From NCBI GenBank assembly GCA_029867005.1, contig CP123443.1:1054001-1118000 (forward strand): a stretch of 64,000 nucleotides of DNA. Direction: 5' to 3'. The notes beneath the pieces are model-generated. The model ran no database searches. It was not told the DNA's origin and saw only the letters and a list, made by a program, of their open reading frames with translations. Shown here piece by piece: positions 33,860 through 42,955 of the stretch. Source of the stretch: Candidatus Haliotispira prima (GTDB lineage: Bacteria; Spirochaetota; Spirochaetia; SP-2023). A program made the position numbers and the translations under genes. The number at the start of each line of letters is the position of its first letter. Position 1 is the stretch's first letter.

Positions 33860-36800
33860 CTAACGGTGTTTGGCCACTTCCCAGTTGGCATCGTCAAAAA
33901 TGTTGCGATTGTGCAGGTTGTACTGATTGGCAATATGATATTGATGGGCACTGCCGCCTAACGCCTCGTTACGAGTCATATCCGCTACTACATACAGTGA
34001 AATGGGCTCGCTGCGTACCGGCTCCAGCACCTTGCCGCTGTAGGGGTTCTCCGTGATGCCGAATTGGGGCAAAAATTCTGCGGGTATATCAGCCATGGTG
34101 CGAAAGTCCTCGGATATTTTCAGCGGGCCGCGCGCCTCCATGTCTTTGCGCATGTACAAGCTATGGAAATTCGATTTGCGTACACCACCTTCGTGCCGTT
34201 GTACAGTAAAACTCGGGTCAAAATACCGGGAGCCGTGGTCGGAAGTCAGGTAGATCAAGGTGTTGTCGTATAGCCCGCGTTCTTTTAGGTTGTCCAGCCA
34301 ATCTGCCAGTAAATACAAAGTCTCATAGTTGGCGAGAAATAAGGTTGCCAAGCTTCGGTTACCGTTTTTGGCATCTTCCTGCTCTAGGATATTGGGTATA
34401 TCGGGCAGGGGAAAGTCAAAATTTGCCTGTTGGCCATAGTAGTCAAAGGCACCGTTGAATGTTGTGTTGTGTGGAAAATGGTTGTGAATCAAGGCATAGG
34501 CCCCCGAGAGGGTATCGTCGGAGACAAAGAGCTCTTTCAGGCCAAGCAGTTGAATATAGGGTTCCCAAAAGGCGATAGAAGCCCATAGGTCGGGATCGCC
34601 CAAGGTATTTAGCCACCGCCCGTCATCGTAGATATTCTCGCGGAAAATTGGGCCAAAGGACTGAAAGACACCAAGCATGGCCAGGAAATTCTGCCATTTC
34701 AATCTGCTGCCGGCTTGATTTTGCACCAGTTTCGGGTTGGGCAGCAGGCTGTAGTCCAGGCTGGTTTCCAACACCCGAACCTCTTCATCGGCCAAACGTT
34801 GCTGCATGGCACCCCTCGCTTCCGGCACAATCAGGTATTTCACATTGACAAAATGAGATGCAAGGCCGGAAGGGGTTTGCCTGGATTCTTTTTGTTTGCT
34901 CCTGAGTGCTTTGGGAATCATGGTAAAGGCTTCCATAATGTCGGCCGCCAGCGGCCTGCCGTTCCGGTTCATCTGTTCTACCGTATATTCACTGCCTCCG
35001 ACGATCGGATGGAAACCACCGTAAGTCTGGTGGGATTGAGACACGGCGTTGGGGTAGAAGGTAAAGCCGTCCAGTCGTTGGGCCAATTTCGGGTTGGCCT
35101 GTAGAATCTCCGGTACCATGCCGCCCATAAATTTGTCGAGCATCAGAATGACAATGTTGTTACCATTCTTGCTGAGTCGGACGTGGATAGGAGCATTGGC
35201 AGAAGATGTGGCGGTTTCTCTGTTTGTTTCCTGCGTTTTCTGCATTCTCTGCTTTGTGGGTTGAATTTCGGCATGATTGTTTTGTTTGGAATGGGTCAGT
35301 TGTATATGGTAGTCTCCCACCCGGTACAAGTTGGTCAGAATCACGATGCCGTGGAGAACCAAGAGAAAGGGCAGGGCTTGGTCCAATTTGGCCGGCCGGC
35401 CCGACCGGCCGGGAGACTGCCACTGCCAAGTCAGACAGGAAGTCAACAAGGTCAGCAGCAGTACGGCCAGAAGCAGGACACTGGCGACAATGGCATGATT
35501 GCCAATCTGTAAAGGAGTTTTAAACGAAGTGAATTCCATTGCTCCGTATTTGCCGGGGAAGAGCAGGATGTTGGCACTGAAGAACCAGGCTCCTACTGCG
35601 GCCAAGCAGGAGCTGTAGTGCCGCAGCACCAGCGGCAGCACAAAATACAATACGGTAAAGAACAGCAGTGGCAGTGCACAGAACAGAAACAGGCTGCCCG
35701 TCAATTGCCATGCACCGGTATTGCCTTCAAAACTGGACGGGTCGCTGGCAATCACTCTGGTCGGTACGGTCCAGAACATGCCGACAAAAATACCGATCAA
35801 GGCCAAGACATAACGTTTGAGACTGTTCCGGTTAATTTCCCCGGCAATGAGGGCCCGTGCCCGGCCTGCCGGGCCATTGCCGGGCTTGCGACAGCTTCGA
35901 CAGTAGAGCGGCAGATTTTTTGGGAGAAGCAAGGCCCAACCGAGCCCAAAATTTTGAGTGCGGAGCATGGCAAGGCCGGCCACAATGGCAGCGAATGCCG
36001 GCAAAAGAGTGACGGGGCGAAGTAGCTGTACCTCTCTGCGAATTTCCAGCAAGTGTTGTATCTGTCCGCTGGTCAAAGCAGCACTTTGCAAACCCAGTTG
36101 GGCGAGTCTCAACAGGAGCAGGAGAGTTATGGCTTGGAGCGATATCCACAATCCGAGCCGCAGTTTCCCGCCTGTTGACCTTTTGCCGGTCTGTCCTGCG
36201 ACAGGGTTGCCGTTTGGATTTTTGGGGCTGTGCGAGATTGTTGAGACCCGATGTAAGTGCCCGTAGTACAGACCCAAATAAAACAACAACAGCAGTGCCG
36301 TGTTGATCCAGAGAGAAGGGATGTTCTTGTCGTTGTCGGTGTACATGAAATGGAGCAAAGCCAGCAGCAATGCCAGGATCAACGTACTGAAATGCAGAGC
36401 ACGAGCGGTTGTACTGTGAAAACGCAGGCATAATTTGGACCAAGCCAGCTCGGGAATGGACAAGGCGGCTGCCCATGAGGGGCAGCCCTTACGCCTGCGT
36501 GCCTGCCATACGTTCTTTAGCAGGGAAAACACATTATTCATGGTCCAGTATAACACCAAGGCCACCGGCTGCCGGTACAGCAGCACCAGAAATATGGCGG
36601 GAAACAGCCATATCTTGCGTTTCTCTTCCGCATTTTCGGCATAGTAATAGGCCGCAAGTAGGTTGATGAGAGTCATTAACAGGGGCAGGAGATTGATGGC
36701 AATGCCGGAAAATTGCAGCAGCCCGTCCGGTTTCGCCAGGTTTTGGAAGGGGCCTGCGGCCAGACCGGAAAAGGCCGGAAAGTGGTGAAGGACTTGGTAG

Positions 36801-37132
36801 GCGGCAAAGAAGAACGGTATTTGCACGGCCAAGCCAAAGAGCCCTATCAAACTGTATAGTGGACTGTAACCGTGGCGGCGGTAGATATTTCGGGTATAGA
36901 AATATTTTTTGTTGGCACCGAACATGGTAGAAATTGAATCCAGTTCGCTTTGCATCCGGGATTTTCGCCGCTTTTCGCCGGCGAGCAGTTTGTCCCCAAA
37001 CTTGTAGAGAGGCAGTATAATCAGAAAAACGCTAAAGCTGAGCAGAACCAGAGCCAACAGAGGGTTGCTGAAACGAAGATATAACTCAAGCAATGCCTGC
37101 ATTGCCGTCATCAAACCATTAAAAATCATCAT
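33860..37132 (-). CDS. YidC/Oxa1-like membrane domain fused to a sulfatase/phosphoglycerol-transferase-like domain
   Basis: A 1,090-residue membrane protein. Residues ~1-235 resemble YidC/Oxa1 insertase cores: the cytoplasmic KRRKSRMQSELDSIS hairpin, then YSLIGLFGLAVQIPFFFAAY, and FPAIFLVLL..PVALVLYWTMNNVFSLLK. A middle part holds many more membrane segments. The last ~450 residues resemble the alkaline-phosphatase/sulfatase superfamily: NIVILMLDKFMGG (metal Asp), FYPNAVSQSHQTYGG in the nucleophile area, and LTSDHGSRY (metal Asp-His). LTA-synthase-like enzymes modify envelope polymers, so an envelope role with a built-in insertase-like domain is my inference. It follows the membrane gene at 37174 with a 41-bp gap. 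Possible true function: transfer of a phosphoryl-alcohol group to a surface glycan. Confidence 0.75.
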   Translation of the reverse strand: MMIFNGLMTAMQALLELYLRFSNPLLALVLLSFSVFLIILPLYKFGDKLLAGEKRRKSRMQSELDSISTMFGANKKYFYTRNIYRRHGYSPLYSLIGLFGLAVQIPFFFAAYQVLHHFPAFSGLAAGPFQNLAKPDGLLQFSGIAINLLPLLMTLINLLAAYYYAENAEEKRKIWLFPAIFLVLLYRQPVALVLYWTMNNVFSLLKNVWQARRRKGCPSWAAALSIPELAWSKLCLRFHSTTARALHFSTLILALLLALLHFMYTDNDKNIPSLWINTALLLLFYLGLYYGHLHRVSTISHSPKNPNGNPVAGQTGKRSTGGKLRLGLWISLQAITLLLLLRLAQLGLQSAALTSGQIQHLLEIRREVQLLRPVTLLPAFAAIVAGLAMLRTQNFGLGWALLLPKNLPLYCRSCRKPGNGPAGRARALIAGEINRNSLKRYVLALIGIFVGMFWTVPTRVIASDPSSFEGNTGAWQLTGSLFLFCALPLLFFTVLYFVLPLVLRHYSSCLAAVGAWFFSANILLFPGKYGAMEFTSFKTPLQIGNHAIVASVLLLAVLLLTLLTSCLTWQWQSPGRSGRPAKLDQALPFLLVLHGIVILTNLYRVGDYHIQLTHSKQNNHAEIQPTKQRMQKTQETNRETATSSANAPIHVRLSKNGNNIVILMLDKFMGGMVPEILQANPKLAQRLDGFTFYPNAVSQSHQTYGGFHPIVGGSEYTVEQMNRNGRPLAADIMEAFTMIPKALRSKQKESRQTPSGLASHFVNVKYLIVPEARGAMQQRLADEEVRVLETSLDYSLLPNPKLVQNQAGSRLKWQNFLAMLGVFQSFGPIFRENIYDDGRWLNTLGDPDLWASIAFWEPYIQLLGLKELFVSDDTLSGAYALIHNHFPHNTTFNGAFDYYGQQANFDFPLPDIPNILEQEDAKNGNRSLATLFLANYETLYLLADWLDNLKERGLYDNTLIYLTSDHGSRYFDPSFTVQRHEGGVRKSNFHSLYMRKDMEARGPLKISEDFRTMADIPAEFLPQFGITENPYSGKVLEPVRSEPISLYVVADMTRNEALGGSAHQYHIANQYNLHNRNIFDDANWEVAKHR

Positions 37133-37173
37133 TAGCCTATTATAGTGGTACGAGTGCTATTTGGCTAGTTATG

Positions 37174-38817
37174 TCATCGGAAGGAGGCTGAATCGAAACA
37201 TTGTTCAAGAAGTTTGCCCAAGGTGTGGGGGCCTCGATAGAGGGTGTATTGTCTGAGTTCTCTTGGACTGAGGGCCCATTGTTGCTGCCGACAGATGTCG
37301 GCCAGGTGTTGGCGGACGGCCTGCTGCAACAATTCGCTTTCGTGCTCGGCATGATAATTTTGCCAAGCATCGAGTCGGCGGCGCACGCGGCGGCTGAGGC
37401 CGGCAGAAGAAGCTGCGCGCGCCGTCTCCCCAAAGTCTGCCTGCTCACTACGTAACTGTTCGCTTAAACGGGGAGGAAGGTCTAACTGTTGTACTTGCAA
37501 TTGTACTCCTGTTGGCGGTTGGCCGGCAGCCTGCTCCAATCTGTTGCGCCAGAATTCCTGTGCCGTTTCCGGAGCGTGGTCCGTTTGTTCCGTTCGATTT
37601 CCCGGCCTTCCCGGGCACCCTCGGTCTGCGGGATTTGTCAGGTTTGTTTTTTTATTGGACATAACCAAGTGTAGTACGGCTATTTTCAGGGGACACGAGT
37701 TTGTGCCTGTGGCTTGGAGCTCATGCAAGTGTTGCAGATATTGTAGCAGCGGACTCAGACCGGATTGGTTGCCGATGTAGAGCAGCAGTCCCTGCTGCGA
37801 AACACGGTCAAAGAATTGGGGCCGGACATCATAGTACGGACCCCACAGCCGAACATTTCCCGGTGTGTTGCGTCGGGCAAGTTCCTGTGGCCGCAGGTAT
37901 TGCAAAAAACCATGCATTTCCAGGGCAAATTCCATCTCTATATTGCCCTCCGATTCTTGGTGCCAACTGAGCAAGCTGAGAGGGTGTTCATTTTGTTGCT
38001 TACGCGGCAGGGGCAAACCGGGAAAATGCAACATACAGAAGCCCATAGGGATATTTATGGGAATATTTATGGGGATATCTTTGGAGACAGTATCGACAGC
38101 ATTGATACTATCGGGCGGCTTCGGGGAAGGAATCCTCCTGCCAAACTGTGCTGCCTCCAGTCGTAAGCGCAGCGAATAAAGTTCCCCGCCCTGAACATCG
38201 TGGCTTATTTTTTGCAGGGCTACTACGCAGGCATTGTGGCCCTGCCGTTTGCGGTACTGCCAATTGGACCAATATACCCAAAGCATCAGAAGCCCCAAGG
38301 TGACAGACAATGGCCGGAAAAACCGGGGTTCCGGCTGTAGCTGTGCGGCCAAGAGTTCCAATGCGGTATAGAGGAGGAACAGATAGAACATCTCGCAGAG
38401 CCATAATACGCCATCGGGCCAGTATGGCCAGCGTCGGCCAAAATCCGCCGGTCCGGCATCCCGGCTGCTAAAGGCCATACTGTTAAAGTGCTGAAAACGG
38501 GTGGCCGTCAGAGCCGCCAAGCTGAGCACTGCCCAGAATATGGCGGCACCCAACCAAATCTTGTGCTGCAACAGTACGGCCGGCAGCTCAGGTTGAGAGA
38601 GCAATAGACCTAACAGAGGCAAAGCTGCTAAAGCCGCTCCGCTGCCGTGTTGTTCGATGCGCTGGATGTAGCCGGGCCGAATGGCAGAGAACCTGCGGTC
38701 GGGCCGATCGCAGACCGGACGCAGCAACAGCAGACTCTGGCGCAGCAACAGCAGCAGATACAGAGCCGGCAGAAGTATTGTCAGGATATTCAGCACAAGC
38801 AACCCCAATTGGAACAA
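37174..38817 (-). CDS. Membrane protein of unknown function
   Basis: 547 residues with about five N-terminal membrane helices (LLVLNILTILLPALYLLLLL, LAALPLLGLLL, IWLGAAIFWAVLSLAAL, FYLFLLYTALELLAAQL, VTLGLLMLWVYWS). A large, mostly cytoplasmic, Arg/Gln-rich region follows. It includes a DIPINIPINIP repeat encoded by three 12-bp units. The only initiation codon near the start of the frame is TTG at 38817; an internal start remains possible. It probably forms an operon with the YidC-like/sulfatase fusion gene downstream and may act with it. No family is recognised. Confidence 0.6.
   Translation of the reverse strand: MFQLGLLVLNILTILLPALYLLLLLRQSLLLLRPVCDRPDRRFSAIRPGYIQRIEQHGSGAALAALPLLGLLLSQPELPAVLLQHKIWLGAAIFWAVLSLAALTATRFQHFNSMAFSSRDAGPADFGRRWPYWPDGVLWLCEMFYLFLLYTALELLAAQLQPEPRFFRPLSVTLGLLMLWVYWSNWQYRKRQGHNACVVALQKISHDVQGGELYSLRLRLEAAQFGRRIPSPKPPDSINAVDTVSKDIPINIPINIPMGFCMLHFPGLPLPRKQQNEHPLSLLSWHQESEGNIEMEFALEMHGFLQYLRPQELARRNTPGNVRLWGPYYDVRPQFFDRVSQQGLLLYIGNQSGLSPLLQYLQHLHELQATGTNSCPLKIAVLHLVMSNKKTNLTNPADRGCPGRPGNRTEQTDHAPETAQEFWRNRLEQAAGQPPTGVQLQVQQLDLPPRLSEQLRSEQADFGETARAASSAGLSRRVRRRLDAWQNYHAEHESELLQQAVRQHLADICRQQQWALSPRELRQYTLYRGPHTLGKLLEQCFDSASFR
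38045..38080 (+). repeat. 12-bp tandem repeat in the membrane protein gene
   Basis: Three units of ATGGGRATATTT type are read on the minus strand as alternating N-I-P-I residues. Copy-number change keeps the frame. Confidence 0.6.
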
Positions 38818-39352
38818 CGCCGCAAACTATCGGCCTGATGCATACTGTTCGCTTGGCGTGTGGCAAAATATTGGATTGAGCATAGTAGGCATTTTAGTGG
38901 CATAGCTGTAAAGAAACCATATTTATTTAAACCATATGGGTGGCACCTCTTTATCCGCGTTGGATATCTGCTTTGGGTATCCGTGTTAGGCAGCGTCGGA
39001 TAGTGTCGGGAAATGCAATCAAAACCACCCAAAAGAAAAACGGAATTAAAGCTAAATTATGGCGGAATAATGCCGAGAATGTCTGCGATTGTTTTTTTCC
39101 CGAAAATTTATACTTTTCTGATACGTACGAATTTCCGAGGGCTGTCGATTGGAAAGTTGTTTTGGGGTGCAGAGAGTATTCTGCTATATAGGAAAGATTG
39201 ATAAATTAATAATGCTCCAATAGTTTGTAAAATAGGTTTTGTTTAAATATATATCTGATGTTTCTGCTGCTTAATTTTGCAGTGTAGTCCTGATGTAATA
39301 AGTGCCCCGGGAATGTTATGGGAGTGACGGATACTTCCGGCAGGAGATGAAT
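38818..39352. other. Intergenic region upstream of infA
   Basis: A 535-bp AT-rich stretch with only short, unsupported open frames. Sequence near 39240-39260 (TTTAAATATATATCTGAT) could hold the infA -10 region, but no convincing -35 box is present at the right spacing. Confidence 0.4.
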
Positions 39353-39568
39353 ATGGCAAAAGAAGAAGCGATTTCTCTGGAAGGTATCGTAACAGAGGCT
39401 CTGCCCAACACCACCTTTCGTGTAGAGTTGGACAATGGACATCTGATCATGGCATACTTGTCAGGAAAGATGAAGAAGTATTACATTCGGATTGTCCCGG
39501 GTGACAAGGTCACAGTCGAGTTGTCTCCTTACGATTTGACAAAGGGTCGGATTGTCTATCGCGGTTAG
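39353..39568 (+). CDS. infA: Translation initiation factor IF-1
   Basis: IF-1 binds the A site of the 30S ribosomal subunit during initiation. The 71-residue product is a single S1/OB fold with all family blocks: [47 protein letters not shown] and [16 protein letters not shown]. The ATG at 39353 is chosen because the family starts MAKE and AGGAG lies six bases upstream; 39347 is an in-frame alternative. It stands alone here, not in a ribosomal-protein operon, and is followed by a terminator. Confidence 0.96.
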   Translation: MAKEEAISLEGIVTEALPNTTFRVELDNGHLIMAYLSGKMKKYYIRIVPGDKVTVELSPYDLTKGRIVYRG

Positions 39569-39610
39569 ATTGTCCTGATCAGTTCGGCTATGGAGAAGTT
39601 GCCGCGAAGT

Positions 39611-39647
39611 TGCCGCTACGGGGATAGCCTTGTGGTGGCATTTTTTT
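39611..39647 (+). terminator. Rho-independent terminator of infA
   Basis: TGCCGCTAC pairs with GTGGTGGCA (two G-U pairs) and is followed by seven T. Confidence 0.75.
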
Positions 39648-39945
39648 GTGCCGGACAGGCCTGAGGCCGATAATAAGCTGTGGTCTTTAACAGCCGCAGT
39701 ACATGTTTTTTAAAGTCGGCTGTGCCCTAAGAAAAAGATAGGCTCGTTTCTTTTGAAGAAAGGTGGGATACGGGTTATTTTTTTGTATGGTGATTTCTTT
39801 TCGCTTAAGTTTTTGCCACGCTGCTACGAATTATAGTGCAGGCTTCCTTGAATAGCAGCTCGCACCGTTTTTGCTCATTCTCCGGGGTGTTCTGTGTATA
39901 CAGACCTAAGCTGCTGATGAAGATGATTCAAGGCCGATAGTTTTT
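39648..39945. other. Intergenic region with no gene seen
   Basis: About 300 bp between the infA terminator and the next gene. No RNA or protein signature is visible. Confidence 0.4.
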
Positions 39946-41514
39946 ATGGTAAATAATCCCAGATTTTTTATTGATTCCGGTGTTCCCAATGTTTTGGATG
40001 ATCTAGCTGTGTCTTGTCGTCAGAGCCATAGAGTGCCCGGACTTGCGCTTGGACTTGGCTTTGGCAGAGCACTGCTTTTTTTGTGGGTTGTGTCTTACAG
40101 CTTCAGTTTCTTGTATGCCAGGGATTACGGGAGTGGATCGAGAGGCAAGGCCCCTCCCGGTCAGAATGTATCGGCGGCTCGTCGGTCTCGCACTCACGCG
40201 TCTCGGAGTTTCCGAACAGGAACATACCGCTCCGGTTATCATCTGAAGGAAAATGCGGATGTGCGTATCCGCCTGCAAAACTTGTTTACCGCGCCTCCGA
40301 CAGAGGTGCTGGAGGCTCCTCAAACGCTTTACAGCCAAAGGGACGGGAATTTGCCCGTGATGTTTCAGGTTCGCTTAAATAATGCGCAATCGGGTAAGCT
40401 GTATTACGCTTTCGTCAATCGTTCTTACGATGAAAATGGCCGTATTGTTTATCCGGTCAGCAGCCGGGGCAGCTATCTGATCAGGCGGGATTTAGAGCAG
40501 GATCGGATTGACCAGGTCAAAATCTTTTTGACCCGAAATATTGATGACAAACAAAGTTTTATTCGTGTTTCTCCGCAGTTGAATGGTCCGTATTCAGAAC
40601 TGGAGGTGGTGATTTTCAATCGACCCGGTTACTCCAAGGTTCCGATATCTATCCCTTTTGAAGAAATACTGACTATGCCTTTGCATCAGTTTCTCAAAGT
40701 TACGTCCAAGACCATTCGCTGGAACGCGCTGCTTGTTGACCCGACGTTGACCGAGTGGCAGTTGGTAAAAAATATTTCAGATGAATTGCGCCCGTTCCTG
40801 TACCGGATACCTGAAGTGTATGATGGTGCCATGGATGCCAATGGCTTGTTCGTGAAGATAGAAACAGGTGAGCAGCTGTCCCGCCCCGGCATGAATTGCT
40901 CGGGATTTATTAAATGGATTGCTGACGGAGTGTATCGAAGCCGCAAGAACTGGCAGGACGAAACATTATATCTCGACATAGAGAAGCTGAAGCGTCGTCA
41001 GGTCGATATGCGTGGTGGGGAAAACCCTTGGAATGACGGAAAAGAAGTGAGTCGCGACCCGTATTTTGGTTTGGACTGGGCGCGGGCCATAGCCCGGGAA
41101 TTGCTGGAGCTTGAGACAAAGCGGACCATAGAACCGGGCACCAATGATGTCCGGGATATCCCGTTTTTCAACTACCTCGAAAATGTGGGTTATCCGGTGA
41201 CCGGCGTTAATACTATGATGTATTTGTTGGCCGTAAAAAATCCGGGGTCTTTTTACTTAGGTTCTATCAATGGTACTTTTGGAGACCCTGCTCTGCACCA
41301 GTATTATCATGAAGTTGCATTTTTCCCTTATTTCAGTGATGACGGGAAATTTCATCTGGTGGTAATGGATACCGGGGTGGAACGGAGCGAGGGCTTTTTG
41401 GAGGCGCGTTACGGAGAAGACTATATACACCTTAGTCGTATCAAGGCTCCTTACAAGTATCAGGCGGCTCCGTTAGACCGTCAGATTGCCGGCTCCGCAG
41501 TTACAGCGAATTGA
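39946..41514 (+). CDS. Exported protein with NlpC/P60-like cysteine motif
   Basis: 522 residues. A long N-terminal stretch with a hydrophobic core (RALLFLWVVSYSFSFLYA) looks like a signal sequence, so the protein probably acts in the periplasm or at the surface. The middle resembles no family I know. Around residue 320, GMNCSGFIKWIADGVY has the Cys-Ser-Gly-Phe pattern of NlpC/P60 and CHAP peptidases, and a later His (LHQYYHEVAFFPYF) could be the second catalytic residue. If so it would cut peptidoglycan stem peptides. The catalytic assignment rests on these two motifs only. It is a single gene with a weak ribosome site. Confidence 0.55.
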   Translation: MVNNPRFFIDSGVPNVLDDLAVSCRQSHRVPGLALGLGFGRALLFLWVVSYSFSFLYARDYGSGSRGKAPPGQNVSAARRSRTHASRSFRTGTYRSGYHLKENADVRIRLQNLFTAPPTEVLEAPQTLYSQRDGNLPVMFQVRLNNAQSGKLYYAFVNRSYDENGRIVYPVSSRGSYLIRRDLEQDRIDQVKIFLTRNIDDKQSFIRVSPQLNGPYSELEVVIFNRPGYSKVPISIPFEEILTMPLHQFLKVTSKTIRWNALLVDPTLTEWQLVKNISDELRPFLYRIPEVYDGAMDANGLFVKIETGEQLSRPGMNCSGFIKWIADGVYRSRKNWQDETLYLDIEKLKRRQVDMRGGENPWNDGKEVSRDPYFGLDWARAIARELLELETKRTIEPGTNDVRDIPFFNYLENVGYPVTGVNTMMYLLAVKNPGSFYLGSINGTFGDPALHQYYHEVAFFPYFSDDGKFHLVVMDTGVERSEGFLEARYGEDYIHLSRIKAPYKYQAAPLDRQIAGSAVTAN

Positions 41515-41613
41515 AATTGAAGTAACGAATTAAAAAGAGAAAATAAAAGATCCGGAAAGATTTGGGGAGAGGTTGAGAGCGGGCGGCCCTCCTAATACTA
41601 ATGCGGGCTGATG

Positions 41614-42441
41614 CTAACGCGGAAATTTCTGTTGCACTAAAGTATCGCAACGTTCATTATAATAATGGCCTGCGTGCCCTTTGACCCAGTGCCAGCACAA
41701 GGACGCGTATTGCTGTACTGTGCTGACTTGGTGGTCTAATTCCTGCCAAAGTTCTTTATTTTTAACCGGTTTTTTTGTGCTGGTGCGCCAATCATTTTTC
41801 TTCCAGTTGTGAATCCAGGTGGTGATCCCGTTTTTGACGTACTGTGAGTCCGTATATACCGCAATTTCGGGAAGCTCCCGGCCATGTTTTCCCCCCGCCA
41901 ACTGTTCGTGCTCAAAAAGCTGGGGATACTGAGAAGGAAGGGCTTTCAGGCCCTCAATGACAGCCTGAAGCTCCATTCGGTTATTTGTTGTTTGGGCGGC
42001 AGCACCGCTGATTTCAAAAGTTGGGATACCGTTGTCACCGTCGCCACGGTTGCGATGTTTGCCAGGCTCGCTTTTCTGCGGGTATTCACACTCCGAGTAA
42101 CTGACCGCAGCCCAAGCCCCCGGGCCCGGATTTCCTCGGCAGCCGCCATCGGTGTAGACGACTACCCGCTCGATTTTTGCCGAGGTTGGGGGAGCTGAGC
42201 TCCCGGAGGTCTCTGAGTCGTCACTTCCGGCTGTTTTATCATGGTTTGTTTTATTATGGGCTGCTTTATCATGAGATTTGTCATGAACTTGGGTGGTAGC
42301 TTTTCTGCCCTCCACTCCGAATTCCCGGGAAGGATTCTCCCCTACAAAGGCAAATTCCTGTGTCAGGAAAGTTTCCGGGGAATCCCTTCTGTTGCGATCC
42401 GTATTTTCGGAAGTACCGCTGTGGTCATTTTTCATCTTCAT
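41614..42441 (-). CDS. rnhA: Ribonuclease HI with a low-complexity N-terminal extension
   Basis: It degrades the RNA strand of RNA-DNA hybrids. The catalytic domain is complete: VVYTDGGCRGNPGPG (first Asp), NNRMELQAV (Glu), VYTDSQYVKNGI (Asp), then HWVKGHAGHYYNERCD (His and the last Asp). About 90 residues precede it, rich in Asp, His, Lys, Ser and Thr (HDKSHDKAAHNKTNHDKT), which is unusual for this enzyme and probably disordered. An insert with GKHRNRGDGDNG lies within the domain. It starts 24 bp after ribH and is likely the third gene of the ribBA-ribH-rnhA operon. Confidence 0.92.
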   Translation of the reverse strand: MKMKNDHSGTSENTDRNRRDSPETFLTQEFAFVGENPSREFGVEGRKATTQVHDKSHDKAAHNKTNHDKTAGSDDSETSGSSAPPTSAKIERVVVYTDGGCRGNPGPGAWAAVSYSECEYPQKSEPGKHRNRGDGDNGIPTFEISGAAAQTTNNRMELQAVIEGLKALPSQYPQLFEHEQLAGGKHGRELPEIAVYTDSQYVKNGITTWIHNWKKNDWRTSTKKPVKNKELWQELDHQVSTVQQYASLCWHWVKGHAGHYYNERCDTLVQQKFPR

Positions 42442-42465
42442 CTCTCAATGCAAGTCTGTCTCATC

Positions 42466-42939
42466 TTATAGTTGCTGACAAAGATTATGCATTTCGATGG
42501 CATTTAAAGCGGCCTCCCAGCCCTTGTTGCCCATCTTCGTTCCGGCACGCTCAACGGCCTGTTCAATGCTATCAGTAGTCAGAACCCCGAAAATCACCGG
42601 CTTGCCGGACTGTAAAGAAGCCTGGGCAATACCCTTGGTTGCCTCGCCGGACACCATGTCAAAATGCGGCGTGCCACCGCGAATTACCGCCCCAAGACAA
42701 ATGACTACATCGATCTCACTCTTTTCGGCCAATTTCCCTGCTATCAAAGGCAGTTCCATGGCTCCGGGTACCCAATATACCGACTGATCGGCCTCTTGTA
42801 TCCCGTGACGGACCAGACAGTCTATCGCCCCACCGAGGAGTTTGCTTACAATAAACTCATTAAAGCGGGCACAGACTATGGCACAACGCAGGCCCTTCGC
42901 CTCAAATGTTCCTTCGATCACTTTGTAATTTTGACTCAT
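42466..42939 (-). CDS. ribH: 6,7-dimethyl-8-ribityllumazine synthase
   Basis: It condenses 5-amino-6-ribitylaminouracil with 3,4-dihydroxy-2-butanone 4-phosphate, the penultimate riboflavin step. The 157-residue length is typical. Family blocks: [41 protein letters not shown] (catalytic His), [17 protein letters not shown] and GNKGWEAA. It lies 16 bp after ribBA, whose product makes one of its substrates. The genes for the other riboflavin enzymes are not in the window. Confidence 0.97.
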   Translation of the reverse strand: MSQNYKVIEGTFEAKGLRCAIVCARFNEFIVSKLLGGAIDCLVRHGIQEADQSVYWVPGAMELPLIAGKLAEKSEIDVVICLGAVIRGGTPHFDMVSGEATKGIAQASLQSGKPVIFGVLTTDSIEQAVERAGTKMGNKGWEAALNAIEMHNLCQQL

Positions 42940-42955
42940 AATTATTTCTCACTTT

